DNA of 64,000 nt. It comes from G965200765 sp965203865. GTDB lineage: Bacteria; Pseudomonadota; Gammaproteobacteria; Arenicellales; JAJDZL01. How positions within the stretch are numbered: position 1 is the first letter of the stretch; each line of letters starts with the position of its first letter. The stretch covers positions 868,001 to 932,000 of the forward strand of contig OZ241916.1 of assembly GCA_965203865.1 (NCBI GenBank), in the 5' to 3' direction. This document shows, one piece after another, positions 17,745-26,676 of the stretch. The position numbers were made by a program, and so were the translations under genes. The notes beneath the pieces are model-generated. The model was given only the letters and a program-made list of their open reading frames with translations. It did not search any database and had not been told where the DNA came from.

Positions 17745-18441
17745 CCGCTTCTGCCATTTCTGCCATTGATTCAAAACGGAATTGATAGGTAATTTTTTCT
17801 GCAACTTCAGGCGTAGCGCCTGAACCAGACTGCTTTCCACGCCTGTCTATCCAGCATCTTGCAAGACCTGCCTTAGTGGCAGGAACCATATCATGATGAA
17901 GACTTTGGGCGGTATGCAGAATTTCGCTGTTGGCAATTCCTTCATGTTCAAGCTGCTTCAACATGTAGTGGAAATTTTTCAACGAGGGTTTATATGACCC
18001 AATATCTTCGGCGGTGTATACAGCATCAAATTCTACTTTCAATTTTTCATTGCTCTTCGCAAACGAGCGGTTGTCAACATTGGAAAGAATGACAAGTTTG
18101 AAGTGATTCTTCAGAAATTCAAGTGCCGTTGCCGAGTCAAGGAACGCCGGCCAGCTGCCGACTGCATTCAAACTGAGTTCACGGGCATTGTCCGGAAGAG
18201 ACTCTTCGAACTGTTTTGCGATTTCAAGAAGGGCATCTGCCACAAGTTCCGAATACTTCATATTTGGATTTGCTGTTTGCAAGCGGGATTCCGTATTTGA
18301 ATACAACTGCAGCAATTCATTCCTGGGAGGGAGTCGAGATTTTGAAATTAGCGAAGAAAGCGAGTTGGCAATGCCGGTTTCCCAATCAATCAGGGTGCCG
18401 TAACAGTCGAATGTCAAAGTTGAAAACTGGGTGATTTTCAT
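17722..18441 (-). CDS. Haloacid dehalogenase type II-like HAD hydrolase (second copy)
   Basis: A 239-residue HAD protein with motif I TFDCYGTLIDWETG (nucleophile near residue 11), motif II VILSNVDN, the lysine region DIGSYKPSLKNF, and a C-terminal SLHHDMVPATKAGLARCWIDR. It is a distant paralogue of the protein at 7129-7830. The family hydrolyses halo acids or phosphorylated metabolites; its substrate is unknown. It is encoded opposite to the TMADH-like gene and overlaps its end by 23 bases, which argues for independent control. Confidence 0.82.
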   Translation of the reverse strand: MKITQFSTLTFDCYGTLIDWETGIANSLSSLISKSRLPPRNELLQLYSNTESRLQTANPNMKYSELVADALLEIAKQFEESLPDNARELSLNAVGSWPAFLDSATALEFLKNHFKLVILSNVDNRSFAKSNEKLKVEFDAVYTAEDIGSYKPSLKNFHYMLKQLEHEGIANSEILHTAQSLHHDMVPATKAGLARCWIDRRGKQSGSGATPEVAEKITYQFRFESMAEMAEAVKQEIPD

Positions 18442-18654
18442 ATTAGTTTGCTACTATATTTCATGTTTGATGTTATACAATGGAATCAGGTGTTGTTTTT
18501 CACCACGGCGATTTGAGTCGGTAAAATGCCTGAATTGATTTGCCGAAAAGCTTCCGCGGTGCAAGCATGTAGTAAATAGTAGCAGTTTTGTAGTAGTATT
18601 TTTAGCAAAGTTGGCGACCTACGACAAGAGCGAGAACATATTGGTATTAGTCCC

Positions 18655-19536
18655 ATGTTAAGTATAAGACATCCTGATGAATCCAGAAACGTCGAAGTAG
18701 ACGGATACAACATCGTTACCTATAGCTACGGCTCAGGCGATGAAATTCTGTTTCTTCTAAACGGCGGACCTGGTCTTCCATGCGATTATCTTCGCGATCC
18801 GCATATTCATTTGGCCGATGAAGGCTACCGGGTTGTTGCTTTTGACCAACTAGGATGCGGCAAGTCCGACCGTCCAGAAGACCCGTCTCTGTGGAATATC
18901 ACACGATATGTTGAGGAAGTCGAAACAGTACGAAAATCCTTGGGGCTTGAAAACGTACATTTGCTCGGACAGTCATGGGGTGGTTGGCTAAGTATTGAAT
19001 ACGCACTTACCTATCCGGATTCAATTCGCACCCTCATTCTTGCTAATACATGCGGAGATTTGCCGCACTTGACTGTTGAGTTGAATCGGATGCGAAATGC
19101 TCTTGGCAGTGAAACAGAAGCAATGATGCTGCATCACGAAGCGATGGGAACAATTGATCATCCTGAATATCAAGCTGCAGTAACCATTCTGAACTACCGG
19201 CATGTTTGCCGATTAAAGGAATGGCCTGCTTCCCTGCTAGCTTCTGTAAATGACTGGAATATGGGGCCTTACGGAACCATGCAGGGACCAAATGAGTTTC
19301 TGTACATTGGAAACCTGAAAGACTGGAACCGCATTCCAGATATGCACCAATTAACCATGCCCGCTCTAATTGTTACCGGAACGCATGATGAAATTGGTCC
19401 GGCATGCGCACTGAAAATGCACAACGTACTGCCAAACTCGAAGGTAGTGGTGCATCACAACAGTTCGCATGTACCGTTTTATGAGGAACCCGAAGAATAT
19501 TTTGCCTCTCTGAAAATGTTTCTTGAAGCCCACTAG
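18655..19536 (+). CDS. Proline iminopeptidase-like alpha/beta hydrolase
   Basis: A 293-residue S33-family hydrolase. The oxyanion-hole motif is LNGGPGLPCDYL, the nucleophile elbow is GQSWGG (Ser near residue 105), the acid is in VTGTHDEIGP, and the histidine is in HNSSHVPFYEEP, completing the triad. The family removes N-terminal proline or hydrolyses small amides and esters. The position between an amine-oxidation operon and the taurine operon suggests a small amide substrate, but that is only inference. It is a single gene, convergent with pta (28 bases apart). A start at 18655 gives the usual N-terminus. Confidence 0.85.
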   Translation: MLSIRHPDESRNVEVDGYNIVTYSYGSGDEILFLLNGGPGLPCDYLRDPHIHLADEGYRVVAFDQLGCGKSDRPEDPSLWNITRYVEEVETVRKSLGLENVHLLGQSWGGWLSIEYALTYPDSIRTLILANTCGDLPHLTVELNRMRNALGSETEAMMLHHEAMGTIDHPEYQAAVTILNYRHVCRLKEWPASLLASVNDWNMGPYGTMQGPNEFLYIGNLKDWNRIPDMHQLTMPALIVTGTHDEIGPACALKMHNVLPNSKVVVHHNSSHVPFYEEPEEYFASLKMFLEAH

Positions 19537-19563
19537 TCAAGACAGGTCGACCGAAATATAGAT

Positions 19564-20550
19564 TCAAGATGTCGCTAATAGTACGACTGTGGTTTGAACG
19601 ATGTCTTGAACTGTCGCCCCTCTGGACAAGTCTGCGATTGGATGGGCAAATCCTTGCAACACGGGACCGATAGCATGTGCCCCTGCCAAGTATTGGGTAA
19701 TCTTGTAGGCAATGTTGCCTGAATTCAAGTCTGGAAATATCAAAACATTTGCCTGGCCTGCAACAGGTCCGGTTTCCCCCAACTTCAATGCCGCGCTTCT
19801 TGGGTCCAGCGCAGCATCCAATTGAAGCTCACCGTCAATTAAAATTTTCGAATCCTTCTCTCGGACATGAACGAGTGCCTGATTGATTCGTTCAATGAGA
19901 CCATGCCTGGCACTTCCCTTGGTAGAAAACGAAAGCAAGGCAACTTTGGGTTCTTCTGGCAGAAGCCCCTTGGCATTATTTGCCGCACTGATTGCAATGT
20001 CTGCCAACTGCTCGGGTGTCGGGTCGACATTAACAGCGCAATCGGCAAATATTAGCTGTCTTGCGGGTCGATTATTGTGTGCAGGTACAACCATAAGGAA
20101 GTAGCTTGACGGTGTTTTGATGCCGCGCTCCGGGCCAATCATCATCAAGCCGGCTTCAATGACTTTGGCAGTGGGAACCGAGGCACCCGCAATCATCGCG
20201 TGAGCCTCTCCGAGCCGCACCATCAAGGCCCCGATCATCAGTGGCTTGCGTAGCAAGCGGCTAGCGATTCCGGGTTTGAGCGGGCGCGGACCGGATGCAC
20301 AGGCTTGTACATACCGGTCCGGTTCAATTTCTGACGCGGGGTCAACAATTTGAATGCCATCCAATGACAAGTCATTTTCTGCTGCAATCAAGGATATTGC
20401 AGATCGGTCGCCGGTTAAAATCGGCAGTGCGACCTGATCATCAGCCAATATCCGTGCAGCGCGTATAACTCGCTCGTCCGCAGCATCGGCAAGGACGACT
20501 TTTCGAGGCTTGGACCTCGCAGTATCTGTCAACCTGTTCAGAAATTCCAA
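19564..20550 (-). CDS. pta: Phosphate acetyltransferase
   Basis: A 328-residue single-domain PTA_PTB enzyme, the short type lacking the regulatory N-terminal domain. Seen are the opening PRKVVLADAADERVI, VRLGEAHAMIAGA in the substrate region, and DCAVNVDPTPEQLADIA. It converts acetyl phosphate from Xsc into acetyl-CoA. The TTG start at 20550 lies three bases after the xsc stop, so translation is coupled; a stop just upstream excludes a longer form. It is the last gene of ald-xsc-pta. Confidence 0.92.
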   Translation of the reverse strand: MEFLNRLTDTARSKPRKVVLADAADERVIRAARILADDQVALPILTGDRSAISLIAAENDLSLDGIQIVDPASEIEPDRYVQACASGPRPLKPGIASRLLRKPLMIGALMVRLGEAHAMIAGASVPTAKVIEAGLMMIGPERGIKTPSSYFLMVVPAHNNRPARQLIFADCAVNVDPTPEQLADIAISAANNAKGLLPEEPKVALLSFSTKGSARHGLIERINQALVHVREKDSKILIDGELQLDAALDPRSAALKLGETGPVAGQANVLIFPDLNSGNIAYKITQYLAGAHAIGPVLQGFAHPIADLSRGATVQDIVQTTVVLLATS

Positions 20551-20553
20551 ACG

Positions 20554-22305
20554 CTATACGTACTGCTTGTATTTCTCAAGATGTCGTACGGGTGCACTCA
20601 AAGCGTCTCGCCGAAACGGGTCGCCAAGCTCTCTTGTGCACATAATTTCAACAACGGTGGTTTTACCGTCGTTCTGGGCTGCACACGCCTGATGCAACGC
20701 ATCGCCAACCATGTCAAGCTTGTCTACCACAATACCTTCGGCACCCATGGATTTTGCAATGTTCGCCCAGCTTGGATTTTCCAGGTTGACTCCCTCGAAA
20801 CGGCGGCCATAGAAGTCCACCTGATTCTTCTTTTCCGCGCCCCATTGACGATTGTTGAATACAACCGGCGTAACCGGAATGTTTTCTCTTACACAGGTAA
20901 GCAACTCACCCATGCTCATTGCCCATGCACCGTCGCCAACGTATGCAATGGCAGTCCTGTCGGGTCGGGCAACTTTCACTCCCATAATCGTCGGAAATGC
21001 GTATCCGCAATTGCCAAAACTCATTGCGGCGAAAAAACTGCGGGATTTCTCAAATCGCAAGTAACTATTGGATACCGAGCAAATATTGCCAATATCGGTT
21101 GAAATTGCAGCGTTTGCTGGTGTTGCTTTCTCCAGCTCGCGCAAGACTTGGCGAGGATGAAGCAAATCTTTATCCTCTTCAACAACGGATTGGCTCCATT
21201 CATCGGACTCTTGTGTCCAGCTATTAAGTTCCGACTCCCAATTCTGCTTTTCTACTGCAATTTCCTTGACACGCGAGTCCTTGTTTTGAAGACATGCAAT
21301 TTTTTCGCGATTTTTTAGCCGTTCAAGTATGGCATTTGCTGCCTCGCCGGAGTCTCCGCAAATGCCTACAGAAATTGGTTTGACAAGTCCCAGCATTCGA
21401 TGGTCGATATCCACCTGAATAATTTTTGCATCCACGGGCCAGTAGTCAATTCCGTGCTGAGGCAGAGTCCCGAACGGGCCCAGTCGCGTTCCCAAGGCAA
21501 GAACCACATCCGCCTTGGACATCAATCGCATTCCTGCCTTGGAACCCTGATATCCCAGAGGGCCCGCCCACAGTGGGTGACTGGCAGGAAACGAATCGTT
21601 ATGCAGATAGCTATTCACCACCGGGGCAGAAAGATACTCTGCAAGCTCAATACAGTTGTCGACTGCATTTGCCATTATTACACCGCCTCCTGAAACAATC
21701 ACCGGAAATTCGGCTTCCGCCAAGATTCTGGCTGCATCATCAAGAGCATTGCCACCGCCCGGACCTCTTTCAATCGGTTGGGGCTTCGGTATGTTTATGT
21801 TAATATCGCCGTAGAAATAATCTCTCGGGATGTTCAATTGCGTGGGTCCGTTTTCCGCCATAGCCATGTCAAAACAGCGACCTGTGATTTCGGCCATTCT
21901 GCCAGGTCCGTTAACATGCCCCTGAAATTTTGTAATCTTTGAAAAAATTGGCAATTGCTCGGTTTCCTGAAAGCCGCCAAGACCGATTGTGCCGCTGCCT
22001 GTTTCCGGGGTAATCGCCACCACTGGTGAGTGCGCCCAGTATGCCGCTGCAACAGCAGTTACAAAATTTGTTATTCCTGGCCCGTTCTGGCCAATGCAGA
22101 CTCCGTGTTTTCCGCTAACTCTTGCGTAACCGTCTGCCATATGGGCAGAGCCCTGTTCATGTACTGTGGGTATAAAGCGAATGCCGGCTGCCGGAAATAT
22201 GTCCAGTGCGTCCATATAGGCGGAGCCGACAATTCCAAAAACGTCGGTTACACCGAAAGAAACCAGTGTTTCAACAAACGCTTCGCTTGGTGTCATGCGT
22301 GGCAT
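20554..22305 (-). CDS. xsc: Sulfoacetaldehyde acetyltransferase
   Basis: A 583-residue thiamine-diphosphate enzyme that splits sulfoacetaldehyde with phosphate into sulfite and acetyl phosphate. The catalytic glutamate region is IPTVHEQGSAHMADGYAR, and the ThDP-binding motif is YVGDGAWAMSMGELLTCVRE followed by NNRQWGAEKKNQ, which is typical for Xsc and distinguishes it from acetolactate synthase. AGGAG 11 bases before the ATG fixes the start at 22305. It sits 52 bases after ald and three before pta, giving a full taurine desulfonation operon. The released sulfite could feed sulfur oxidation, but no sulfite oxidase is in the window. Confidence 0.96.
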   Translation of the reverse strand: MPRMTPSEAFVETLVSFGVTDVFGIVGSAYMDALDIFPAAGIRFIPTVHEQGSAHMADGYARVSGKHGVCIGQNGPGITNFVTAVAAAYWAHSPVVAITPETGSGTIGLGGFQETEQLPIFSKITKFQGHVNGPGRMAEITGRCFDMAMAENGPTQLNIPRDYFYGDININIPKPQPIERGPGGGNALDDAARILAEAEFPVIVSGGGVIMANAVDNCIELAEYLSAPVVNSYLHNDSFPASHPLWAGPLGYQGSKAGMRLMSKADVVLALGTRLGPFGTLPQHGIDYWPVDAKIIQVDIDHRMLGLVKPISVGICGDSGEAANAILERLKNREKIACLQNKDSRVKEIAVEKQNWESELNSWTQESDEWSQSVVEEDKDLLHPRQVLRELEKATPANAAISTDIGNICSVSNSYLRFEKSRSFFAAMSFGNCGYAFPTIMGVKVARPDRTAIAYVGDGAWAMSMGELLTCVRENIPVTPVVFNNRQWGAEKKNQVDFYGRRFEGVNLENPSWANIAKSMGAEGIVVDKLDMVGDALHQACAAQNDGKTTVVEIMCTRELGDPFRRDALSAPVRHLEKYKQYV

Positions 22306-22357
22306 TAGTAGTAATCTCCTAAGTAAACTGTGGATTTAAGTATGTCAAATTTGCTCG

Positions 22358-23479
22358 CTATACAGATTGTAGTGCATCCATCGGCGGGTAGTAATCGTAG
22401 TTCAAATTGTTGGCAACTTCTTCGTAGGTAATACGCCCTTTGCATACATTCAGTCCGTTCAGCAAGTGAATGTTCTGTTCAAGTGCGTCTTTGTAGCCTT
22501 TGTTTGCCAGTTCAACCGCAAATGGCAGCACAACATTGTTCAGTGCATAGGTTGAAGTACGCGGCACGGCGCCAGGCATATTGGTAACACAATAGTGAAC
22601 GACTCCGTTTACGGTATAGGTAGGTTCGGAGTGAGTAGTTGGTTTGGATGTTTCGAAGCACCCGCCTTGGTCAATGGCCACATCAACGATAGCTGACCCG
22701 GGACGCATCCCTTCAATCATGCTCTTGGTAACCAGCTTTGGTGCTTGCGCACCCGGGATCAGGACTGAGCCAACCACCAGATCTGCGTCCAAAACATGGT
22801 TCTCCAAAGAAGAGCGGGTAGAAAATACCGTGTTGGTTGTACGTCCGAATTGCGTCCAGTGGTACTCCAGAACATTCACGTTGTTGTCGACAACCCAAAC
22901 GTCTGCTCCCATTCCGACCGCAATATGAGTTGCATGGGTTCCAACAACCCCTCCGCCGAGGATTACAACTTTCGCCGGGTCCACGCCTGGAACGCCTCCG
23001 AGAAGTATGCCTTTGCCGCCGTGCGTACGCTCCAGGCACCAGGCACCGACCTGAATTGCCATTCTTCCGGCCACTTTGGACATGGGAGCAAGCAAAGGCA
23101 ACCCGCCCTTGCCATCGTCAACAGTTTCATATGCAATGCAAATTGCTCCGCTGTCAACCAGATCTTTGGTCTGGTCCGGGTCCGGCGCAAGATGCAAAAA
23201 AGTAAACAGTATCTGGTTTTCCCGCAGCAACTTTCGTTCCGATGCCAGAGGTTCTTTTACCTTTACGACCATATCGGCAAATTCAAATATGTCTTCCGGT
23301 GTGTCAAGAACTTTGGCTCCAGAATTTCTATAGTCATCGTCCGAAGCTTGAATTCCGATTCCGGCATTTGTTTCAACAGCCACTTCGTGGCCGTAATGAA
23401 CGAGCTCCCGTACGCTACCGGGAATCAGCCCAACTCTGAACTCGTCCTGTTTCGTCTCTTTTGGAACACCAATTCGCAT
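22358..23479 (-). CDS. ald: Alanine dehydrogenase
   Basis: A 373-residue NAD-dependent enzyme, the length of bacterial Ald. MRIGVPKETKQDEFRVGL is the standard start, the nucleotide-binding motif is VVILGGGVVGTHATHIAVG, and the region with YCVTNMPGAVPRTST is the Ald signature. It oxidises alanine to pyruvate and ammonium, regenerating the amino acceptor used by Tpa. It leads the ald-xsc-pta operon and is divergent from tpa across a 355-base region. Confidence 0.96.
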   Translation of the reverse strand: MRIGVPKETKQDEFRVGLIPGSVRELVHYGHEVAVETNAGIGIQASDDDYRNSGAKVLDTPEDIFEFADMVVKVKEPLASERKLLRENQILFTFLHLAPDPDQTKDLVDSGAICIAYETVDDGKGGLPLLAPMSKVAGRMAIQVGAWCLERTHGGKGILLGGVPGVDPAKVVILGGGVVGTHATHIAVGMGADVWVVDNNVNVLEYHWTQFGRTTNTVFSTRSSLENHVLDADLVVGSVLIPGAQAPKLVTKSMIEGMRPGSAIVDVAIDQGGCFETSKPTTHSEPTYTVNGVVHYCVTNMPGAVPRTSTYALNNVVLPFAVELANKGYKDALEQNIHLLNGLNVCKGRITYEEVANNLNYDYYPPMDALQSV

Positions 23480-23717
23480 AATTTTCTCGTGATTGATTGA
23501 ATAAAAATGCAGTGCTTGTATTTGCCATGTATGATAACGAAATAATGTTAAAAATAAAGCAGATTTTCATAGTGAATACAAAAAATTCACTCAAAAACAT
23601 GTAGATCGTATTGAAAGAAGCGATGTTGATTGAATAAAGAGGCTTGCAGCGGTAGTTTGACTCGTACAATTCTCTATAGAAGAAGCAAAATATTTTTTAT
23701 AAAAAACAAAATTTTTC

Positions 23718-23746
23718 TTGCTACTCGGTCGTCAAGCAAACATAAT
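23718..23746 (+). promoter_or_regulatory. Predicted promoter of tpa
   Basis: TTGCTA at 23718-23723, 17 bases, then CATAAT at 23741-23746. This is the best sigma-70-type match in the ald-tpa divergent region (23480-23834). Transcription would start near 23753, placing the ACTCAGT repeat in the leader. Confidence 0.45.
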
Positions 23747-23768
23747 AGGGACTTAATGAGAGGACAAT

Positions 23769-23796
23769 TTTTTACTCAGTGAATACTCAGTAAAAA
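23769..23796. promoter_or_regulatory. Operator-like repeat in the tpa leader
   Basis: The heptamer ACTCAGT occurs at 23774-23780 and again at 23785-23791, an 11-base period that puts both copies on one face of the helix. The whole block is also an imperfect dyad: TTTTTACT at 23769-23776 and AGTAAAAA at 23789-23796. Being just downstream of the predicted promoter, it is well placed for a repressor. No TauR gene lies in the window. Confidence 0.45.
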
Positions 23797-23834
23797 CAAG
23801 TTGTTATTTTGTTGTTATTGGAGGAAGAAATTTA

Positions 23835-25145
23835 ATGCGGCACAATGCTGAATTATTGAAGAATCACTGGATGCCGTTCACGAGCAATCGGGACTTCAAA
23901 TCCAGTCCTCGGCTCATTATGCGCGGTGAGGGTGTTTATTTATATACTCCGGACGGTGACAAGATTATCGATGCCTCGTCGGGACTGTTTTGTTGTTCCG
24001 CCGGCCATAGTCGCAAAGAGATCGCCGATGCGGTGCATCAGCAACTTCGCGAGTTGGCCTACACCGCACCTTTTCAAATGGGACACTTGCACTCCTTCAG
24101 ATTTGCACAAAAACTCTCGAAGATCACTCCTGCAGGACTTGACAAGATATTTTTTGTCAACTCGGGGTCGGAATCGATTGACACTGCGATCAAGATAGCA
24201 GTGGCTTACCACTATGCACGAGGAGAAGGCCAGCGGCAAAGGCTAGTTTCGCGAGAACGCGCCTATCACGGTGTAAACATAGGTGGCACTTCCCTTAGCG
24301 GAATGATCAAGAATCGGCAGGCGTTCGGGGTTGGCATGCCGGCAGTTTCCCACATGCGTCACACATGGTTGCCAGAGAACCGGTTTGCACGCGGCCAACC
24401 CGAAAAAGGTGCAGAACTGGCAAACGACCTTGAGCGAATTGTACAGAACTTCGGTGCAGATACGATTGCAGCCTGCTTTGTTGAGCCGATAGCAGGGTCA
24501 ACTGGTTGCCTTGTCCCGCCTGTTGGATATCTGGAACGATTACGGGAAATTTGCGACGAGTACAACATACTTCTGGTGTTTGATGAAGTTATTTGCGGTT
24601 TTGGGCGAACCGGCAAGCCTTTTGCGTCCCAGAGCTTTGGCGTAACGCCAGATATGATGACGATGGCGAAGGCTTTGACCAATGCGGCGCAGCCCATGGG
24701 TGCCGTTGCGGTAAATCAGGATGTTCATGACACGATCGTGGAAGCAGCTCCTGAAAAATCAGTTGAACTGTTTCATGGCTATACTTATTCAGGTCATCCG
24801 GGTGCCTGCGCCGCGGGTTTATCGACGCTGGATATCTATGAGAAAGAAAACTTGTTCGACCGCGGTGCAAAATTGTCCGACTATTTCCTGGATAGAGTAT
24901 TTGAGTTGCGAGCCTACGATAAAGTCACCGATATACGCGGCTATGGCATGATTGCCGGACTGGATATTGTCCCGGATGGCTCCCCCGGCAAGGCCGGCCT
25001 GGAATTTCAGAAAAGACTTTTTGCCGCAGGGTTGCACGCCAAGGCAACAGGAGATGCAATCATCCTTGCGCCGCCGTTGATTTCCGAACAGTCCCACATT
25101 GACGAAATCTGCGGAATTTTGGGGAAAGTCCTTGGTCAAATGTAG
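23835..25145 (+). CDS. tpa: Taurine--pyruvate aminotransferase
   Basis: A 436-residue class III aminotransferase transferring the amino group of taurine to pyruvate, giving sulfoacetaldehyde and alanine. The N-terminal LLKNHWMPFTSNRDFKSSPR, the phosphate-cup NSGSESIDTAIKIA, RAYHGVNIGGTSLSG, the PLP aspartate segment LLVFDEVICGFGRTGK, and the Schiff-base lysine in MTMAKALTNAAQPMGAV fit Tpa. GGAGG at 23820-23824 supports the ATG at 23835. Close relatives also use beta-alanine, so a role in beta-alanine use with the downstream mmsA is possible. It is divergent from ald and followed by the Pot-type transporter on the same strand. Confidence 0.92.
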   Translation: MRHNAELLKNHWMPFTSNRDFKSSPRLIMRGEGVYLYTPDGDKIIDASSGLFCCSAGHSRKEIADAVHQQLRELAYTAPFQMGHLHSFRFAQKLSKITPAGLDKIFFVNSGSESIDTAIKIAVAYHYARGEGQRQRLVSRERAYHGVNIGGTSLSGMIKNRQAFGVGMPAVSHMRHTWLPENRFARGQPEKGAELANDLERIVQNFGADTIAACFVEPIAGSTGCLVPPVGYLERLREICDEYNILLVFDEVICGFGRTGKPFASQSFGVTPDMMTMAKALTNAAQPMGAVAVNQDVHDTIVEAAPEKSVELFHGYTYSGHPGACAAGLSTLDIYEKENLFDRGAKLSDYFLDRVFELRAYDKVTDIRGYGMIAGLDIVPDGSPGKAGLEFQKRLFAAGLHAKATGDAIILAPPLISEQSHIDEICGILGKVLGQM

Positions 25146-25319
25146 GCATGTCGATTTTGTTATTTGCCTAATACAGGCAGCTGTCTGATGAGCGAAGAAA
25201 ATTTCAAAATTAATTGCTCATTGTGCGAGCAGAACCAGCAAGGCGGATTTGTTAAAAGACAGGTTGAATTCGGTGGGTATTTCAATTCTGAGTAAAGGAA
25301 TAAAATATTTGCCATGAAG

Positions 25320-25348
25320 TTGTGCTTGAAATTGTAAAATCGTATATT
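25320..25348 (+). promoter_or_regulatory. Predicted promoter of the Pot-type ABC operon
   Basis: TTGTGC at 25320-25325, 17-base spacer, TATATT at 25343-25348, about 54 bases before the binding-protein start. It is a moderate match in an AT-rich leader. The AAGGAGG at 25385-25391 is a strong ribosome-binding site, in keeping with a highly expressed binding protein. Confidence 0.4.
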
Positions 25349-25401
25349 ATGGAATTTATATTCTTTATTCAATTACGTTCAATTAAGGAGGTTTCTCTGC
25401 T

Positions 25402-26550
25402 ATGAAACGAGATTGCGCTGGCGGCGTGAGTCGCCGGAAATTTCTGAAGACCAGTGGTGCAGCAGGAGCGACTGCTGCAATAGGCCCGTGGATTGTTAGT
25501 TCCAAAGTGTTGGCGCAATCATCGGGCGAAGTCAATGTCTTGATGTGGTCTGACTATCTACCGCCAGGCTACCTGGATTCTTTCACAGCTGAAACCGGTA
25601 TTGCTGTGAACTACACGGGAATCGGTTCCAACGAGGAAATTATCAACAAGATGAAGGCAACAAAAGGAAAGGGCGTCGATATTTGCTCCCCGACCAATGT
25701 TCGTTCTGGACAGTGGGTCGATCTGGAATTGCTGCAGCCTTGGGATTACAGCAAAATTCCAAATCTCGCCAATGTCAATCCGGCGATGCTTAAAGTCGGT
25801 GACAACGAGTGGAATTTTGGTGGCAAGGGCTCACACTGGCTTCCCCATATTTGGGGAACCGAAGGAATGGGTTGGCGTACAGACCTTTATTCGCCTCCCG
25901 GTGGGCAGCCAAGCTACGGCAATGTCTGGGACGGTTCCGGCAATGGCAACACCATGATACGGCCGCATTCGGGAATGCTGGGTGCAGGTCTTTATATGGA
26001 AACCATTGGCGAGCTGGAGCCAGGCGATGTATGGCGCGCTTATGACAATGAGGAAACCATGCGTCCAATCTGGCAAAAGATTACTGACTATTGCATCAAG
26101 AACAAGAAGGAAGTCAAGTTGTTCTGGAACGATGCGGATAGTCAGAAGAACGGTTTCCTGAACGACGGTGTTCTTGTTGGGCAAACTTGGGACGGTCCGC
26201 CTTTGGCAATGAAGAACAGTGGCGAACCGGTTCACTATCAGGCTCCCAAAGAAGGTTCAATGGCGTGGGTGGACGGCATGTCGCTTTCTGTTAGTGCTGA
26301 CAACATGGACCAGGCGTATGCCTTCGTCGAGTATGCTTTCAGGAAGGAACCCGGCGGCAAGGCAATTGATACGCACGGCTATAATTCTGCTGTTATTGGT
26401 GCTGATGCCTTTGCTGGTGCTCAATACAAAAAGAACTTTTCAGAAGCTTATCCGGATGACTCTTTGGCCAATCTGAATCCATGGCCTGCTGAGCCGGCAT
26501 GGTATGCTGATGTCCGAACCGAGTATCGGAACAAGTTCGTAAACGCTTAA
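25402..26550 (+). CDS. Periplasmic binding protein of a polyamine-type ABC importer
   Basis: A 382-residue PotD/PotF-family solute-binding protein. It carries a twin-arginine signal (SRRKFLK at residues 10-16, then an alanine-rich hydrophobic stretch ending AQS), so it is exported folded. The mature part opens with GEVNVLMWSDYLPPGYLDSF, the usual start of polyamine-binding proteins, and has KGVDICSPTNVRSGQW and DGMSLSVSADNMDQAYAFVEY. Ligands of the family include putrescine, spermidine and other amines. Position 257 bases after tpa and the lack of any other taurine uptake gene suggest taurine or a related amine as ligand (inference). The ATPase and two permeases follow. Confidence 0.85.
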   Translation: MKRDCAGGVSRRKFLKTSGAAGATAAIGPWIVSSKVLAQSSGEVNVLMWSDYLPPGYLDSFTAETGIAVNYTGIGSNEEIINKMKATKGKGVDICSPTNVRSGQWVDLELLQPWDYSKIPNLANVNPAMLKVGDNEWNFGGKGSHWLPHIWGTEGMGWRTDLYSPPGGQPSYGNVWDGSGNGNTMIRPHSGMLGAGLYMETIGELEPGDVWRAYDNEETMRPIWQKITDYCIKNKKEVKLFWNDADSQKNGFLNDGVLVGQTWDGPPLAMKNSGEPVHYQAPKEGSMAWVDGMSLSVSADNMDQAYAFVEYAFRKEPGGKAIDTHGYNSAVIGADAFAGAQYKKNFSEAYPDDSLANLNPWPAEPAWYADVRTEYRNKFVNA

Positions 26551-26610
26551 ATTGACAGTTTTGTCAATTGCATGAAGGGTGCGCACATTGAATTTAATTT
26601 GATGTGCGCA
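26550..26610 (+). other. Two intercistronic hairpins after the binding-protein gene
   Basis: Hairpin one pairs AATTGACA (26550-26557) with TGTCAATT (26562-26569) around a GTTT loop. Hairpin two pairs TGCGCACAT (26580-26588) with ATGTGCGCA (26602-26610) around 13 bases and is followed by a pyrimidine-rich TCTTCTTT. Such structures between a binding-protein gene and its ATPase often protect the 5' mRNA or partly terminate, keeping the binding protein more abundant. Confidence 0.6.
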
Positions 26611-26676
26611 TCTTCTTTGAGTTACAATAAATTTTTCTTGTAGAAAACTTTCAATAAATCAGAAAGGTGAGGTTTT

